A stretch of DNA of 10,471 bases from Methanosarcina sp. UBA402 (GTDB lineage: Archaea > Halobacteriota > Methanosarcinia > Methanosarcinales > Methanosarcinaceae): the NCBI GenBank assembly GCA_002509325.1, contig DADO01000019.1:1-10471 (forward strand), in the 5' to 3' direction. The position numbers and the translations under genes were made by a program. Positions 1 through 7,084 of this stretch are shown here, in pieces; position 1 is the stretch's first letter; each line of letters starts with the position of its first letter. The notes beneath the pieces are model-generated. The model searched no databases. It saw only the letters and a list, made by a program, of their open reading frames with translations, and was not told the origin of the DNA.

Positions 1-229
1 ATAATGATGGACGACCTAAAATTAGGGAAACTTAAATTTGAGTTAACCACATGAAATAGCGAAGAGCCAAAATAAGTAATTTAAAGAAAAATGGCAAAGC
101 CTCAGATAATTTCATTTCATATCTTTTTTATAATATAAGCTACCTGCGAAGCTTATCACAGATATCTTCAAACTGATATTTTAAAAATATACCAAATGTT
201 ATTCTTCCACGTTCAATAATTAAGGATCG

Positions 230-237
230 TTTATATA
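230..237 (+). promoter_or_regulatory. Putative TATA box for the TPR gene
   Basis: TTTATATA matches the archaeal TATA-box consensus and lies on the coding strand of the large gene. Transcription would start about 25 bases downstream, near 260, giving a leader of roughly 300 nucleotides. AT-rich DNA gives such matches by chance, so this is only a likely site. Confidence 0.35.
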
Positions 238-340
238 CAGTGTTAGAAGATTAGATTCTAGATAAAAATTAATAATGATAATAAATTCAGGTCTGGCTGC
301 GGCATCAAATTATAACAATTAGCACAGGTAAATTATTCCT

Positions 341-412
341 GCATTTAAAAAGAGCTTTTAATGCGAGTGAGAGGCAAATGCTCGCAAAAACTCTGAAAGC
401 GAAGAAACAGAG
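341..412 (+). other. Three tandem small hairpins in the leader
   Basis: Three inverted repeats follow each other. GCATT-t-AAAA (341-350) can pair with TTTTAATGC (356-364), nine pairs with one bulge. GCGAG (363-367) pairs with CTCGC (381-385). CTCTG (391-395) pairs with CAGAG (408-412). The first two overlap at GC 363-364, so they might compete or stack. The region lies between the putative promoter and the TTG start, so it could be a structured leader. I do not recognise a known riboswitch. Confidence 0.2.
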
Positions 413-564
413 CAATATATTATTAAAGCCCGATAAAAAAACTAATGTTTAAGTATTCAGATCTTTGAATTTGCAAAATATGATTAGAAAAGTATAAGAA
501 TAATAATTGGAAAAGCGCAGCAATACAGTTAGAAAAGTACAGGAACACGCTTAGAAAAAAGGGA

Positions 565-3500
565 TTGGAGGAGTTGATTATCAATCACGATGAAGCCTTT
601 CAAAGAGGTCTTGGCCTGATTAAACAAAAAAGGTATGAAAAATCGATTAATGTTTTCAACAAGCTTGTGGACAAAGACCCAGGTCACACAGGAGCTCTTT
701 TCAACAGAGGACTCGCCCTGCTGAAAATTGGAAAAACAGAAGAAGCCCTCGACTCTTTTGAGAAGGTCCTGCACTTCGAGCCAGAAAATTCAGATGCCCT
801 GTACAAAAAAGGAATTGCTCTAGCTACCCTCGGAAAATTTGAAGCGGCTCTGGAAGCCTATGATAACGCACTTGAACTAAGTCCGGAAAATCCAAAAATC
901 TGGTACTGGAAAGGACTTATACTTGCCGAACTGGAAAGGGCTGAAGCTTCAATTCTTTGTTTTGAGAAAGTGCTTGAGCTTGAGCCAGAATGCGAAGCCG
1001 TCTGGTATGCCCTGGGAACCGTAGCTGGGGAAACCTGCCGTTACGAAGCAGCCCTCGAAGCTTTTGGGCACGCCCTTGAGATCAACCCAAAAAATGCAGA
1101 CGCTTGCTACGCAAAAGGACTGGTCCTTGCAAAGCTTGAGGAGCATGAAAAAGCGCTGGAATGCTTTAATTCTTTAATTCGGGAAAATTCCAGGCATACA
1201 GACGCCTGGGAACAAAGATGTCTTTCGCTGACAAAACTTGGGAAAAATGAAGAAGCTCTGGAATGTATTGACACATTTTTAAGGAAATTTCCTATTAATG
1301 AGACTGCTCTCTATCACAAGGGTATTCTTTTAAGCGAACTTTCCCGATATGAGGACGCCGAAAAAACCTTTTCGAAAATCTTGAAAATTAATCCGGGAAA
1401 TAAAGAAATCTGGCTCAGGAAAGGGCTTGCTCTTCTCCAGCTGCTCAGGCTCAATGATGCTATAAAGGCTTTTGAAGAAGCTATCAAGCTGGATCCTACC
1501 TATTTCGAAGCCTGGAATTACAAATGCTTTGCTCTGATGAAGCTTGAGGTCTATGAAGAAGCCCTCGAAGCTTTTGACTCTGTGCTTGAAATGTATCCGG
1601 AAATGAAGGAAATCCAGTACAACCGTGCTCTTGCTCTCGCAAAACTGCAGCGTTTTGAAGAGGCTGCACAGGCTTTTTCCAGAATTGCCGAGCTTGATCC
1701 TGCAGGAGATGCCCTGTACCAGCAGGGGCGCTTGCTTGCAAGGGCAGGGAAGTATGAAGAAGCCCTAAACGCCTTTGATTCCATGCTCGAACATAATCCA
1801 GGATTTATTGAAGCCCAGAAGTTCAGGGGCACTGTGCTTGTCAAGTTAGGTCGTATTGAAGAGGCACTTGAATCTCTTACACAGAGCCTTGAAAAAGAAC
1901 CTGAAAACTACAGACTCTGGCTCAGGCAAGGGTTAATTCTCCTTGAAAGCGGAAAATTCGAGCCTGCTCTGAAGGCTTTTGAGAAAGCTGCTGAACTTAA
2001 CCCCGAATGCGAAGCCTGCAGGATGGATAAGGGTTTTGCTCTTTATTCCATGGGACGCTATGAAGATGCCCTTAATGCCTTTGAAGAAGGTCTGCGGCTG
2101 AACCCATATCTTGAAAACGGCTGGAATAAAAAAGGAATAGTGCTTGGAAAGCTTGGAAGAACAGAAGAAGCCCTTGAAGCTTTCGGAGAAGCCGTAAGGC
2201 TCAGGCCTGATTTTGAGGACGCCTGGAGAAATAGAGGACTAATTTTACTGGCTGCCGAAGAATACGAAAAAGCAAGCAAAGCCTTTGCCGAAGTTCTTAA
2301 AACAAGCCCTGGAGACCTTGATACCATTTATAACAGAGGAATAGCTCTGTTCAAAATCGGAAGAAAGGAAACTTCCCTGGAATGTTTTGAAATACTTCTC
2401 TCTCTTAATCCCGATTACCCTGATCTTTTATACAGCCTTGCAGTTGCCCAGGTAGAGCTAGGGAAACAGGAAGAAGCCCTGGAAACCTTTGAAAAACTTG
2501 CTGCAAGGAATCCCGAGGATCTGGAAATCCAGTGCAGGAAAGGAAAACTTGCGATGGAACTAGGAAAATATGAGGATGCACTTCAGACTTTTGATCGAGT
2601 GCTTGGGAAAAAGCCAGAATCCAGGGAAGCCTGGTATAGAAAAGGACTTGTCCTGATAAAACTGGAACATTTTGAAGAGGCAATAAAAAGCTTTGAAAAG
2701 ATTCTTGAGATTGACCCTGCTTACAAGGATTCATATTACCAGATTGGGCTTTCCTATTTTGAACTTGAAAATTTTGAGGAAGCTGTAAGAGCTTTTGAGG
2801 TAGCATTTAAAATAGATTTTGAAAACCTTGATGCCCTTTATATGAAAAACCTCGCTTTACTAAGGTTGGGGAGATATAAGGAATCCGCTTCAGGTTTCAG
2901 GGAAGTCCTTAAAAGAGATCCGTCCCATACCGAAGCTCTTGCACATCTGAGCACAGCCTGCTTCAAACAGGGGCTTTACAAAGATGCCCTTGAGCTTTTT
3001 GATATAGTTCTGAAAGAGAAACCAGAGCGAAAAACCGTTCTTTTCAGGAAAGGGGTCGTTTTAAAAGCCCTTGGAGAAGTAAAAGAGGCTTCAGCTATCT
3101 TTGATTCAGTCCTTAAATTGAAGCCTGACTGTACTTATGCTCTTGAGCAGAAAGGATATACTCACTTCGAGCTTGAGGAATATCAGGAGGCGGTTGAAGC
3201 GTTTAAAACGGCGCTGGAATATTGCCCGAAAAAGGAAGATCTGAATTATTACAGAGGAATTTCCTTCTTCAGGCTTGGGAACTTTGAAGAAGCCGTAAAA
3301 TCCTTTGAAAACGCTTCTGAGCTTGGCTGCCAGAAACCCGATTTGTCTTATTATACAGGAATTTCCCGTTTCGAAATCAGGGAATATGAAAAAGCAGTGG
3401 AAGCCTTTGATGCTGCCCTTAACACCGGAGCAGCCAATCTCGAGCTTCTGCGCAAAAAGGCTCTGGCGCTTTTCGAACTCGGAAAAGCAGAAGAAGCAGT

Positions 3501-5364
3501 TTATACAGTTGACACTCTTCTCGAACATCTCGAACTTGCAGCTGAGAATTTTAACATTAAAGATGCCGAGGAGATTGGGAATGAAAGTAAAGGAGAAAAT
3601 GAAGAGGAATTAAAAGGAAAGAGCACAGGAAAATTTAAAGGAGAAATCCCGGCATTTGGGGACTCCCAGGCTTTTGAAGAACTCCTTGAAAAGTTTGCAT
3701 TCTCCCTGATGGAACTTGGGAGATATGAAGAAGCCCTGTTGCCGCTTGGAAGGCTTATAGCGAACGAATCGGCCCCAAAAGCGGCCCTTTACGGCAAAGG
3801 AACCGTACTTATGAAGCTCGGCAGACTGGAGGAGGCTCTTGAGATATTCTCAGAACTTCTTTCACTTTACCCTGACTTTGAAAAAACCTGGTACAGCAGA
3901 GGGCTCATTTTATTCTCTCTGGGATACTATGCTGAAGCTCTTGAAGCCTTCGAACAGGCTGTCCTGAAAAATCAGAAGGAAACCCCAGGGGAAAGTCACA
4001 GGGAAGAACAGATAGAAGGTTCCGGATTTAAAGATAAATTAAATGATGCTGAGCTTGACGACGCCTGGACGAAATTGGGGCTTGCCCAACTCAAACTGAG
4101 AAATTATGAAGACGCCCTGGAGACGTTTGGAAAACTCCTTGAAACAAAACCAGACGCTGCAGACCTCTGGTATCTAGCAGGGCTTGCTTTAAGGGGACTT
4201 GACCAGGACGAGCAAGCCGTTGAAACTTTTGAAAAGGCTGTAGAGCTCGATTCAACCCTGGAAGCTGCCTGGGAACAAATGGGGCTTGCCCTGCTTGGAC
4301 TGAAAAGGTACGAAGAAGCCTGCCAGGCTTTCAGTTCCGCTCTGATCGTAAATTCTGAGAACGTAAACGCTCTCTATAGCAGGTCAGTTGCGAATTTCGA
4401 GCTCCAGAACTTTGAGGAAGCGGCGCAGGACCTTGAAAGGGTGCTCCTGTTTGCCCCTGATTTCCCGGATTCTGTTGAAGCCTATTACAGGCTTGGAATT
4501 GCCAGAATGGAGCTTCAGGAGTATGAAAAAGCCCTTGAAACTTTTGATAGAATTCTGGAGCAGAACCCGGCGCACAGGGAAGCCCTGTTTTACAGCGCGC
4601 TTGTGCTTTTCAATCTCGAAGAATATGAAGCTGCTGCCGAAATCTTTGGAGTGCTGCTTGAAGCCGCGCCCGAAGATCCCGAAAGCCTGAACTACTTCGG
4701 GCTCTGCCTGCTGGAGCTCGAAAGCCCGGAGGCTGCCCTGAAAGCCTTTGAAAGAGCCGCGCTTTTCAATCCGAAGAACGAAGATGCCCTTTACAATGCA
4801 GCCACGACCCTTATCAAGCTAGGGCGAGCCCAGGAATCCCTTGGTTATTTTGACCGCATCCTTGATATTTCCCCTGAAAACATCGACGCTTTGAACTATA
4901 AGGGAATCGCCTTCTGCACGCTTGATATGTACAGGGAAGCCCTGAAAACCTTTGACCTTGTGCTGGGAAAAGACCCTAAAAACATCAAGGCGATCTATAA
5001 TATAGGGATCGTCTGCTTCAAACAGAAAATTTATGAAACTTCCTGCAGGGCTTTTGGCGAAGCCCTTGCCCTTAACCCCTGGCACGAGCAGTCCCTAAGA
5101 TATTTAGGAATTTCTCTTGCAAAAATGGGAGAGTACGAGGATGCCCTGAGAACCTTTGACAGGCTGCTCAGGATAAACCCGCGCGATGTCCAGTCCATGA
5201 ATTACAGGGGAGTTATTCTCGGAAAAATGGAAAGATACTTAGAAGCCATAAAAACTTTCAATGAAATCCTGCGCCTCTATCCCGACATGGCAGACGCGAA
5301 AAGGAAACTTGAAGCCTTAAAATGCATTCAAAATGAAGAGGATTTCGGCGAAGATCTCTACTAA
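565..5364 (+). CDS. Giant tetratricopeptide-repeat (TPR) protein, 44 repeats
   Basis: A 1599-residue protein made almost entirely of 34-residue TPR units with the usual pattern (small residue near 8, Y/F near 11, A near 20, F near 24, A/L near 27, P near 32). Counting unit by unit gives 29 repeats at residues 11-994, a charged Lys/Glu/Gly-rich linker at 995-1038, three repeats at 1039-1141, a second polar linker at 1142-1166, and 12 repeats at 1167-1577 followed by a 22-residue acidic tail. Nearly all units are exactly 34 residues; repeat 11 has 33 and repeat 36 has 37. There is no signal peptide, membrane segment or catalytic domain, so it is probably a cytoplasmic protein-binding superhelix. 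TPR arrays of this kind act as scaffolds or chaperone-like binders; the partner cannot be read from the sequence. The gene stands alone with its own terminator. The start is uncertain: no in-frame ATG occurs until about residue 320, so TTG 565 is taken because the repeats begin directly after it. Confidence 0.95.
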   Translation: MEELIINHDEAFQRGLGLIKQKRYEKSINVFNKLVDKDPGHTGALFNRGLALLKIGKTEEALDSFEKVLHFEPENSDALYKKGIALATLGKFEAALEAYDNALELSPENPKIWYWKGLILAELERAEASILCFEKVLELEPECEAVWYALGTVAGETCRYEAALEAFGHALEINPKNADACYAKGLVLAKLEEHEKALECFNSLIRENSRHTDAWEQRCLSLTKLGKNEEALECIDTFLRKFPINETALYHKGILLSELSRYEDAEKTFSKILKINPGNKEIWLRKGLALLQLLRLNDAIKAFEEAIKLDPTYFEAWNYKCFALMKLEVYEEALEAFDSVLEMYPEMKEIQYNRALALAKLQRFEEAAQAFSRIAELDPAGDALYQQGRLLARAGKYEEALNAFDSMLEHNPGFIEAQKFRGTVLVKLGRIEEALESLTQSLEKEPENYRLWLRQGLILLESGKFEPALKAFEKAAELNPECEACRMDKGFALYSMGRYEDALNAFEEGLRLNPYLENGWNKKGIVLGKLGRTEEALEAFGEAVRLRPDFEDAWRNRGLILLAAEEYEKASKAFAEVLKTSPGDLDTIYNRGIALFKIGRKETSLECFEILLSLNPDYPDLLYSLAVAQVELGKQEEALETFEKLAARNPEDLEIQCRKGKLAMELGKYEDALQTFDRVLGKKPESREAWYRKGLVLIKLEHFEEAIKSFEKILEIDPAYKDSYYQIGLSYFELENFEEAVRAFEVAFKIDFENLDALYMKNLALLRLGRYKESASGFREVLKRDPSHTEALAHLSTACFKQGLYKDALELFDIVLKEKPERKTVLFRKGVVLKALGEVKEASAIFDSVLKLKPDCTYALEQKGYTHFELEEYQEAVEAFKTALEYCPKKEDLNYYRGISFFRLGNFEEAVKSFENASELGCQKPDLSYYTGISRFEIREYEKAVEAFDAALNTGAANLELLRKKALALFELGKAEEAVYTVDTLLEHLELAAENFNIKDAEEIGNESKGENEEELKGKSTGKFKGEIPAFGDSQAFEELLEKFAFSLMELGRYEEALLPLGRLIANESAPKAALYGKGTVLMKLGRLEEALEIFSELLSLYPDFEKTWYSRGLILFSLGYYAEALEAFEQAVLKNQKETPGESHREEQIEGSGFKDKLNDAELDDAWTKLGLAQLKLRNYEDALETFGKLLETKPDAADLWYLAGLALRGLDQDEQAVETFEKAVELDSTLEAAWEQMGLALLGLKRYEEACQAFSSALIVNSENVNALYSRSVANFELQNFEEAAQDLERVLLFAPDFPDSVEAYYRLGIARMELQEYEKALETFDRILEQNPAHREALFYSALVLFNLEEYEAAAEIFGVLLEAAPEDPESLNYFGLCLLELESPEAALKAFERAALFNPKNEDALYNAATTLIKLGRAQESLGYFDRILDISPENIDALNYKGIAFCTLDMYREALKTFDLVLGKDPKNIKAIYNIGIVCFKQKIYETSCRAFGEALALNPWHEQSLRYLGISLAKMGEYEDALRTFDRLLRINPRDVQSMNYRGVILGKMERYLEAIKTFNEILRLYPDMADAKRKLEALKCIQNEEDFGEDLY
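567..579 (+). promoter_or_regulatory. Shine-Dalgarno that disagrees with the TTG start
   Basis: A perfect GGAGG at 567-571 lies inside the first codons of the TPR gene if TTG 565 is the start. It sits only 2 bases before a second in-frame TTG at 574, too close to work. Its best-spaced in-frame triplet is ATT 577 (5 bases) and then ATC 580. ATG 590 is out of frame. Initiation may therefore use a rare non-ATG codon around 574-580, or TTG 565 with a poor site (AAGGGA just upstream). The frame is open back to a TGA at 481-483 without any ATG or GTG. Confidence 0.45.
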
Positions 5365-5403
5365 GGTTCAAGGTTCTGCAGAGAAAAAATTCCTGAGAGG
5401 TGG

Positions 5404-5431
5404 AGAGAATCTTTTCTAGATCTCTTTTTTT
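5404..5431 (+). terminator. Terminator of the TPR gene
   Basis: AGAGA-a-TC at 5404-5411 pairs with GATCTCT at 5419-5425, seven pairs with one bulged A and loop TTTTCTA. It runs directly into seven T residues (5425-5431), 40 bases after the TPR stop codon. This fits a hairpin plus U-tract terminator; in archaea the U-tract alone is often enough. Confidence 0.55.
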
Positions 5432-5540
5432 CTAAATGTTATTTCATAGAGCGGATCCCAAATTTAAAAATCCTTTTTTAGATCTCGAACCTGGAATAAT
5501 CTTTTAACTAATCATAGAATTTCTAATCCTGCCCACCCTC

Positions 5541-5597
5541 CACAGATATCCCTTCAATTCACAGATATCCCTTCAATTCACAGATATCCCTTCAATT
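5541..5597. repeat. Three perfect 19-bp tandem repeats
   Basis: CACAGATATCCCTTCAATT occurs three times head to tail with no mismatch (5541-5559, 5560-5578, 5579-5597). The unit contains the palindrome GATATC. A related string, CACAGATATC followed by TTCAA with two C bases missing, is at 157-171 on the far side of the TPR gene. With no spacers between units this is not a CRISPR array. It may be a slippage-prone minisatellite or a multi-site protein-binding element. Confidence 0.9.
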
Positions 5598-5724
5598 TTC
5601 ACAATTTTTCTGCTATAATTTTCTGAAAACTGCCCTTGTAATCCAAATTTTATATGTTTTTCGAAATATCAAACACTTTTCAACCTACCTTTATTGAAAA
5701 CTTCCAGCAGCCATTTCCCAAAGC

Positions 5725-5827
5725 TTCAATTGAGATAATAATTGTAAATTTTCAAATAACTCTTTAAAAGCGATAACAAAAATGCTATTTTTTGAAGGCA
5801 TCTGTGGAGGATCAGATCTCAATTGAA
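5725..5827. repeat. 12-bp perfect inverted repeat, 103-bp span
   Basis: TTCAATTGAGAT at 5725-5736 is the exact reverse complement of ATCTCAATTGAA at 5816-5827. The arms contain the self-palindrome CAATTG, so part of the match is cheap. The 79 bases between them are AT-rich and non-coding. It could be a long-range hairpin or paired binding sites; no target duplication is evident at the edges. Confidence 0.45.
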
Positions 5828-5851
5828 AAATACGGTATTTTGGAGGATGTG

Positions 5852-5953
5852 ATGAAATCTCAACTAATTATAAAAATAATTATTTTCAAAAGAAATCAAA
5901 TTGCGTGCAGCCACTCCACCCTAAAGAGGCTGTTCGACAATTACTACTGGTAA
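5852..5953 (+). CDS. Possible small ORF, 33 codons
   Basis: ATG 5852 is preceded by GGAGG at 5842-5846 with a 5-base spacer, a good archaeal ribosome binding site. The frame runs 33 codons to TAA 5951-5953. The peptide starts MKSQLIIKIIIF and continues with a basic, Cys/His-containing stretch; it resembles no family I know. Its last 8 to 9 codons fall inside the MITE-like element that begins at 5926, so if real the ORF may have been truncated or extended by that insertion. Only the ribosome binding site supports it. Confidence 0.2.
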   Translation: MKSQLIIKIIIFKRNQIACSHSTLKRLFDNYYW

Positions 5954-6042
5954 TAACCTGATCCTTCTTTTTCGATTTAAAGGCTTTATATGCCTTATTT
6001 TTCACATATTTTTACCCTGAAATTGCATTATCGGACAGTCTG
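5926..6042. mobile_element. MITE-like element, 117 bp, with terminal inverted repeats
   Basis: The left end GAGGCTGTTCGACAAT (5926-5941) matches the reverse complement of the right end (6027-6042, reading CAGACTGTCCGATAAT) at 12 of 16 positions, with a shared CTGT-CGA-AAT core. The element is flanked on both sides by TAAA (5922-5925 and 6043-6046), consistent with a 4-bp target duplication. The interior has no transposase, only a small hairpin (AAGGC 5980-5984, GCCTT 5992-5996). This is the structure expected of a non-autonomous miniature element moved by a transposase elsewhere. The ends look like those of DDE-type insertion sequences, but I cannot name the parent family. Confidence 0.45.
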
Positions 6043-6096
6043 TAAAGGACGGGGTATTTGTGACCCTCCTCACTTCCGAAGTGATAAAGAATTTAG

Positions 6097-6108
6097 AAAA
6101 AAATAAAA
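6097..6108 (-). terminator. U-tract terminator of the exported-protein gene
   Basis: On the minus strand the transcript leaves the stop codon (TAA at 6118-6120) and within 10 bases enters a tract reading TTTTATTTTTTT. A T-rich run of this length just after a stop codon is the normal archaeal terminator. No strong hairpin precedes it. Confidence 0.55.
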
Positions 6109-6117
6109 GAGGCCGCT

Positions 6118-6621
6118 TTATCTTCTAATATTCAGGCCTGCTTCATAGCCTCTTGGGAAGCAGTCACTATAACCTCTTTCGTAGCCTCTGGCATAGTCGC
6201 TTTTCCTGACTTCTTTCTTTATGAATGCACTAGCGAGCTTCTTGCTGTCGGCTTTGCCTTCTCTAAATCCGTCTTTATAACCATCTCTGCAGCCGTCTTT
6301 GTAGCCTTTGTTATATTCTTTTTGATTTCCGCCTGTCGACCCAGCTTTCAGGCCTGCTTGATAGCCTTTTGGGAAGCAATCACTATAACCTCTTTCGTAG
6401 CCTCTAGAATAGTCGCTTTTCCTGACTTCTTTCTTTATGAATGTACTGTAGGGCTTCTTGCTGTCGGCTTTACCTTCTCTAAATCCGTCTTTATAGCCAT
6501 CTCTGCAGCCGTCTTTGTAGCCTTTGTTATATTCTTGTTGGTTTGCACTTACTGCCACAGCTGTCATTGACACTATAAAACAGACTACCAGCAAAAAAGC
6601 TAATGTCTTTTTTATACCCAT
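6118..6621 (-). CDS. Exported two-unit GxxxG-repeat protein
   Basis: A 167-residue protein starting MGIKKTLAFLLVVCFIVS, a clear signal peptide with probable cleavage after SA at residue 26. The mature part consists of two near-identical 72-residue units (from about 30 and 102). Each begins with glycines every fourth residue (34, 38, 42, 46, 50, and again 106-122), then a Lys-rich segment, then a second set (74, 78, 86, 90 and 146-162). Each unit has two cysteines (39 and 82; 111 and 154), suggesting disulphides outside the cell. The GX3 series resembles the deca-GX3 motif of Yae1/Lto1-like helical proteins, but that is resemblance only and function is unknown. ATG 6619-6621 has GGGAG 7 bases upstream (complement of 6629-6633). 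The gene converges on the TPR gene. Confidence 0.85.
   Translation of the reverse strand: MGIKKTLAFLLVVCFIVSMTAVAVSANQQEYNKGYKDGCRDGYKDGFREGKADSKKPYSTFIKKEVRKSDYSRGYERGYSDCFPKGYQAGLKAGSTGGNQKEYNKGYKDGCRDGYKDGFREGKADSKKLASAFIKKEVRKSDYARGYERGYSDCFPRGYEAGLNIRR
6131..6546. repeat. Intragenic direct repeat, two 200-bp copies
   Basis: Bases 6131-6330 and 6347-6546 align without gaps at a 216-base period. I count 15 differences in 200 (92.5 percent identity), four of them in one 10-base block around 6231. This is a recent in-frame duplication of a 72-codon unit in the exported-protein gene. Confidence 0.9.
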
Positions 6622-6658
6622 TTATTCACTCCCTCGATCTGTTTCAACTTTATCAATT

Positions 6659-6814
6659 TTGCGGATGTTGGTTTTTCAATCTATCCAATACCAGCAGATT
6701 ATTACTTTACCCATAAATAGTCCCAATTTATGATGAAGATATTAACAATAGTAAATTCTATCATCATTTCATCTACAGGAACCTGCTAACAAAGTCAATT
6801 TCAAACATCCGCAA
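6659..6814. repeat. 11-bp inverted repeat spanning the minus-strand promoter
   Basis: TTGCGGATGTT at 6659-6669 is the exact reverse complement of AACATCCGCAA at 6804-6814. The GC-containing core stands out in this AT-rich DNA. The arms bracket the likely promoter and leader of the exported-protein gene. They may be regulator sites or the ends of a 156-bp mobile relic; I see no target duplication. Confidence 0.45.
6712..6719 (-). promoter_or_regulatory. Putative TATA box for the exported-protein gene
   Basis: The minus strand reads CTATTTATGG here, a TATA-like box about 90 bases upstream of the start codon. Transcription would begin near 6690, leaving a leader of roughly 70 nucleotides that includes the GGGAG site. 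Confidence 0.3.
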
Positions 6815-7059
6815 TATGATAGTCATTACTCATATAATATAATATTAATAGAAATAATAATACGAAATGAATTAAAATTTTCGCATCGAAATAACTAAGT
6901 TGTATATAGGCACAAAAACTTGACTCTAAATTTACAGGCAATTCACAGTATCGCCCAGGAATCTGAGTCAGACCAAGCTATTATCAAAAAATTAATAGAA
7001 AATTAGGCTATCAATTCCACCCATTACTGAATATATATTTTTAACAATACAGATAATTA

Positions 7060-7067
7060 TTTATAAA
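7060..7067 (+). promoter_or_regulatory. TATA box placed for leaderless transcription
   Basis: TTTATAAA lies 17 bases before ATG 7085 and 26 before the second in-frame ATG 7094. Archaeal transcription starts about 25 bases from the TATA box, so RNA would begin at or next to one of these start codons. No Shine-Dalgarno is visible, which fits a leaderless mRNA. Confidence 0.5.
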
Positions 7068-7084
7068 CAATCAATTTTGTATCT

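Larger units (their letters stand above)
1..564. other. Non-coding region upstream of the TPR gene
   Basis: AT-rich and without a convincing gene. Reading frame 1 is open from base 1 to a TGA at 52-54 and could be the last 17 codons of a gene cut by the window edge, but that is too short to judge. A 7-bp inverted repeat (ATAAGCT at 135-141, AGCTTAT at 150-156) surrounds an 8-base loop and has no U-tract after it. A TATA-like box at 230-237 and a cluster of small hairpins at 341-412 are listed separately. The stretch is probably the promoter and a long 5' leader of the downstream gene; long leaders are common in Methanosarcina. Confidence 0.5.
5432..6117. other. Repeat-rich intergenic region
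   Basis: About 690 bases between the convergent TPR and exported-protein genes. It holds a second copy of a 13-base string (TTTTCTAGATCTC at 5412-5424 recurs as TTTTTTAGATCTC at 5474-5486, 12/13), triplicate 19-bp tandem repeats, a 12-bp inverted repeat, a possible small ORF and a MITE-like element, each listed separately. A short hairpin (TCACTT 6070-6075, AAGTGA 6079-6084) lies beyond the minus-strand terminator. I see no tRNA-like fold and no long gene. Confidence 0.6.
6622..7084. other. Divergent intergenic region with promoters
   Basis: It separates the minus-strand exported-protein gene from the plus-strand DUF1232 gene and should hold both promoters. It is very AT-rich. An 11-bp inverted repeat and two TATA-like boxes are listed separately. 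A short open frame at 6920-7006 (28 codons from TTG, no ribosome binding site) reads plausibly in its second half but lacks support as a gene. Confidence 0.5.

Noticed and set aside
1..54. Open frame reaching a TGA at 52-54, possible tail of an upstream gene
   Set aside because: Only 17 codons are visible, with no recognisable motif; it cannot be told from chance.
529..540. TTAGAAAAGTAC shared upstream of the TPR gene and at 8369-8380 upstream of the radical SAM gene
   Set aside because: A 12-base AT-rich match between two places in 10 kb is expected by chance, and the distances to the start codons differ.
1551..2327. Long minus-strand open frames within the TPR gene
   Set aside because: They mirror the repetitive codon pattern of the plus-strand gene and encode low-complexity Ser/Ala/Phe-rich products.
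5541..5597. CRISPR array
   Set aside because: The units abut directly with no spacers, and no cas gene is present.
6920..7006. 28-codon frame from TTG ending in an Asp/Glu/Lys-rich helix-like stretch
   Set aside because: It lacks a ribosome site and promoter and is very short; it may be a gene relic but nothing supports that.
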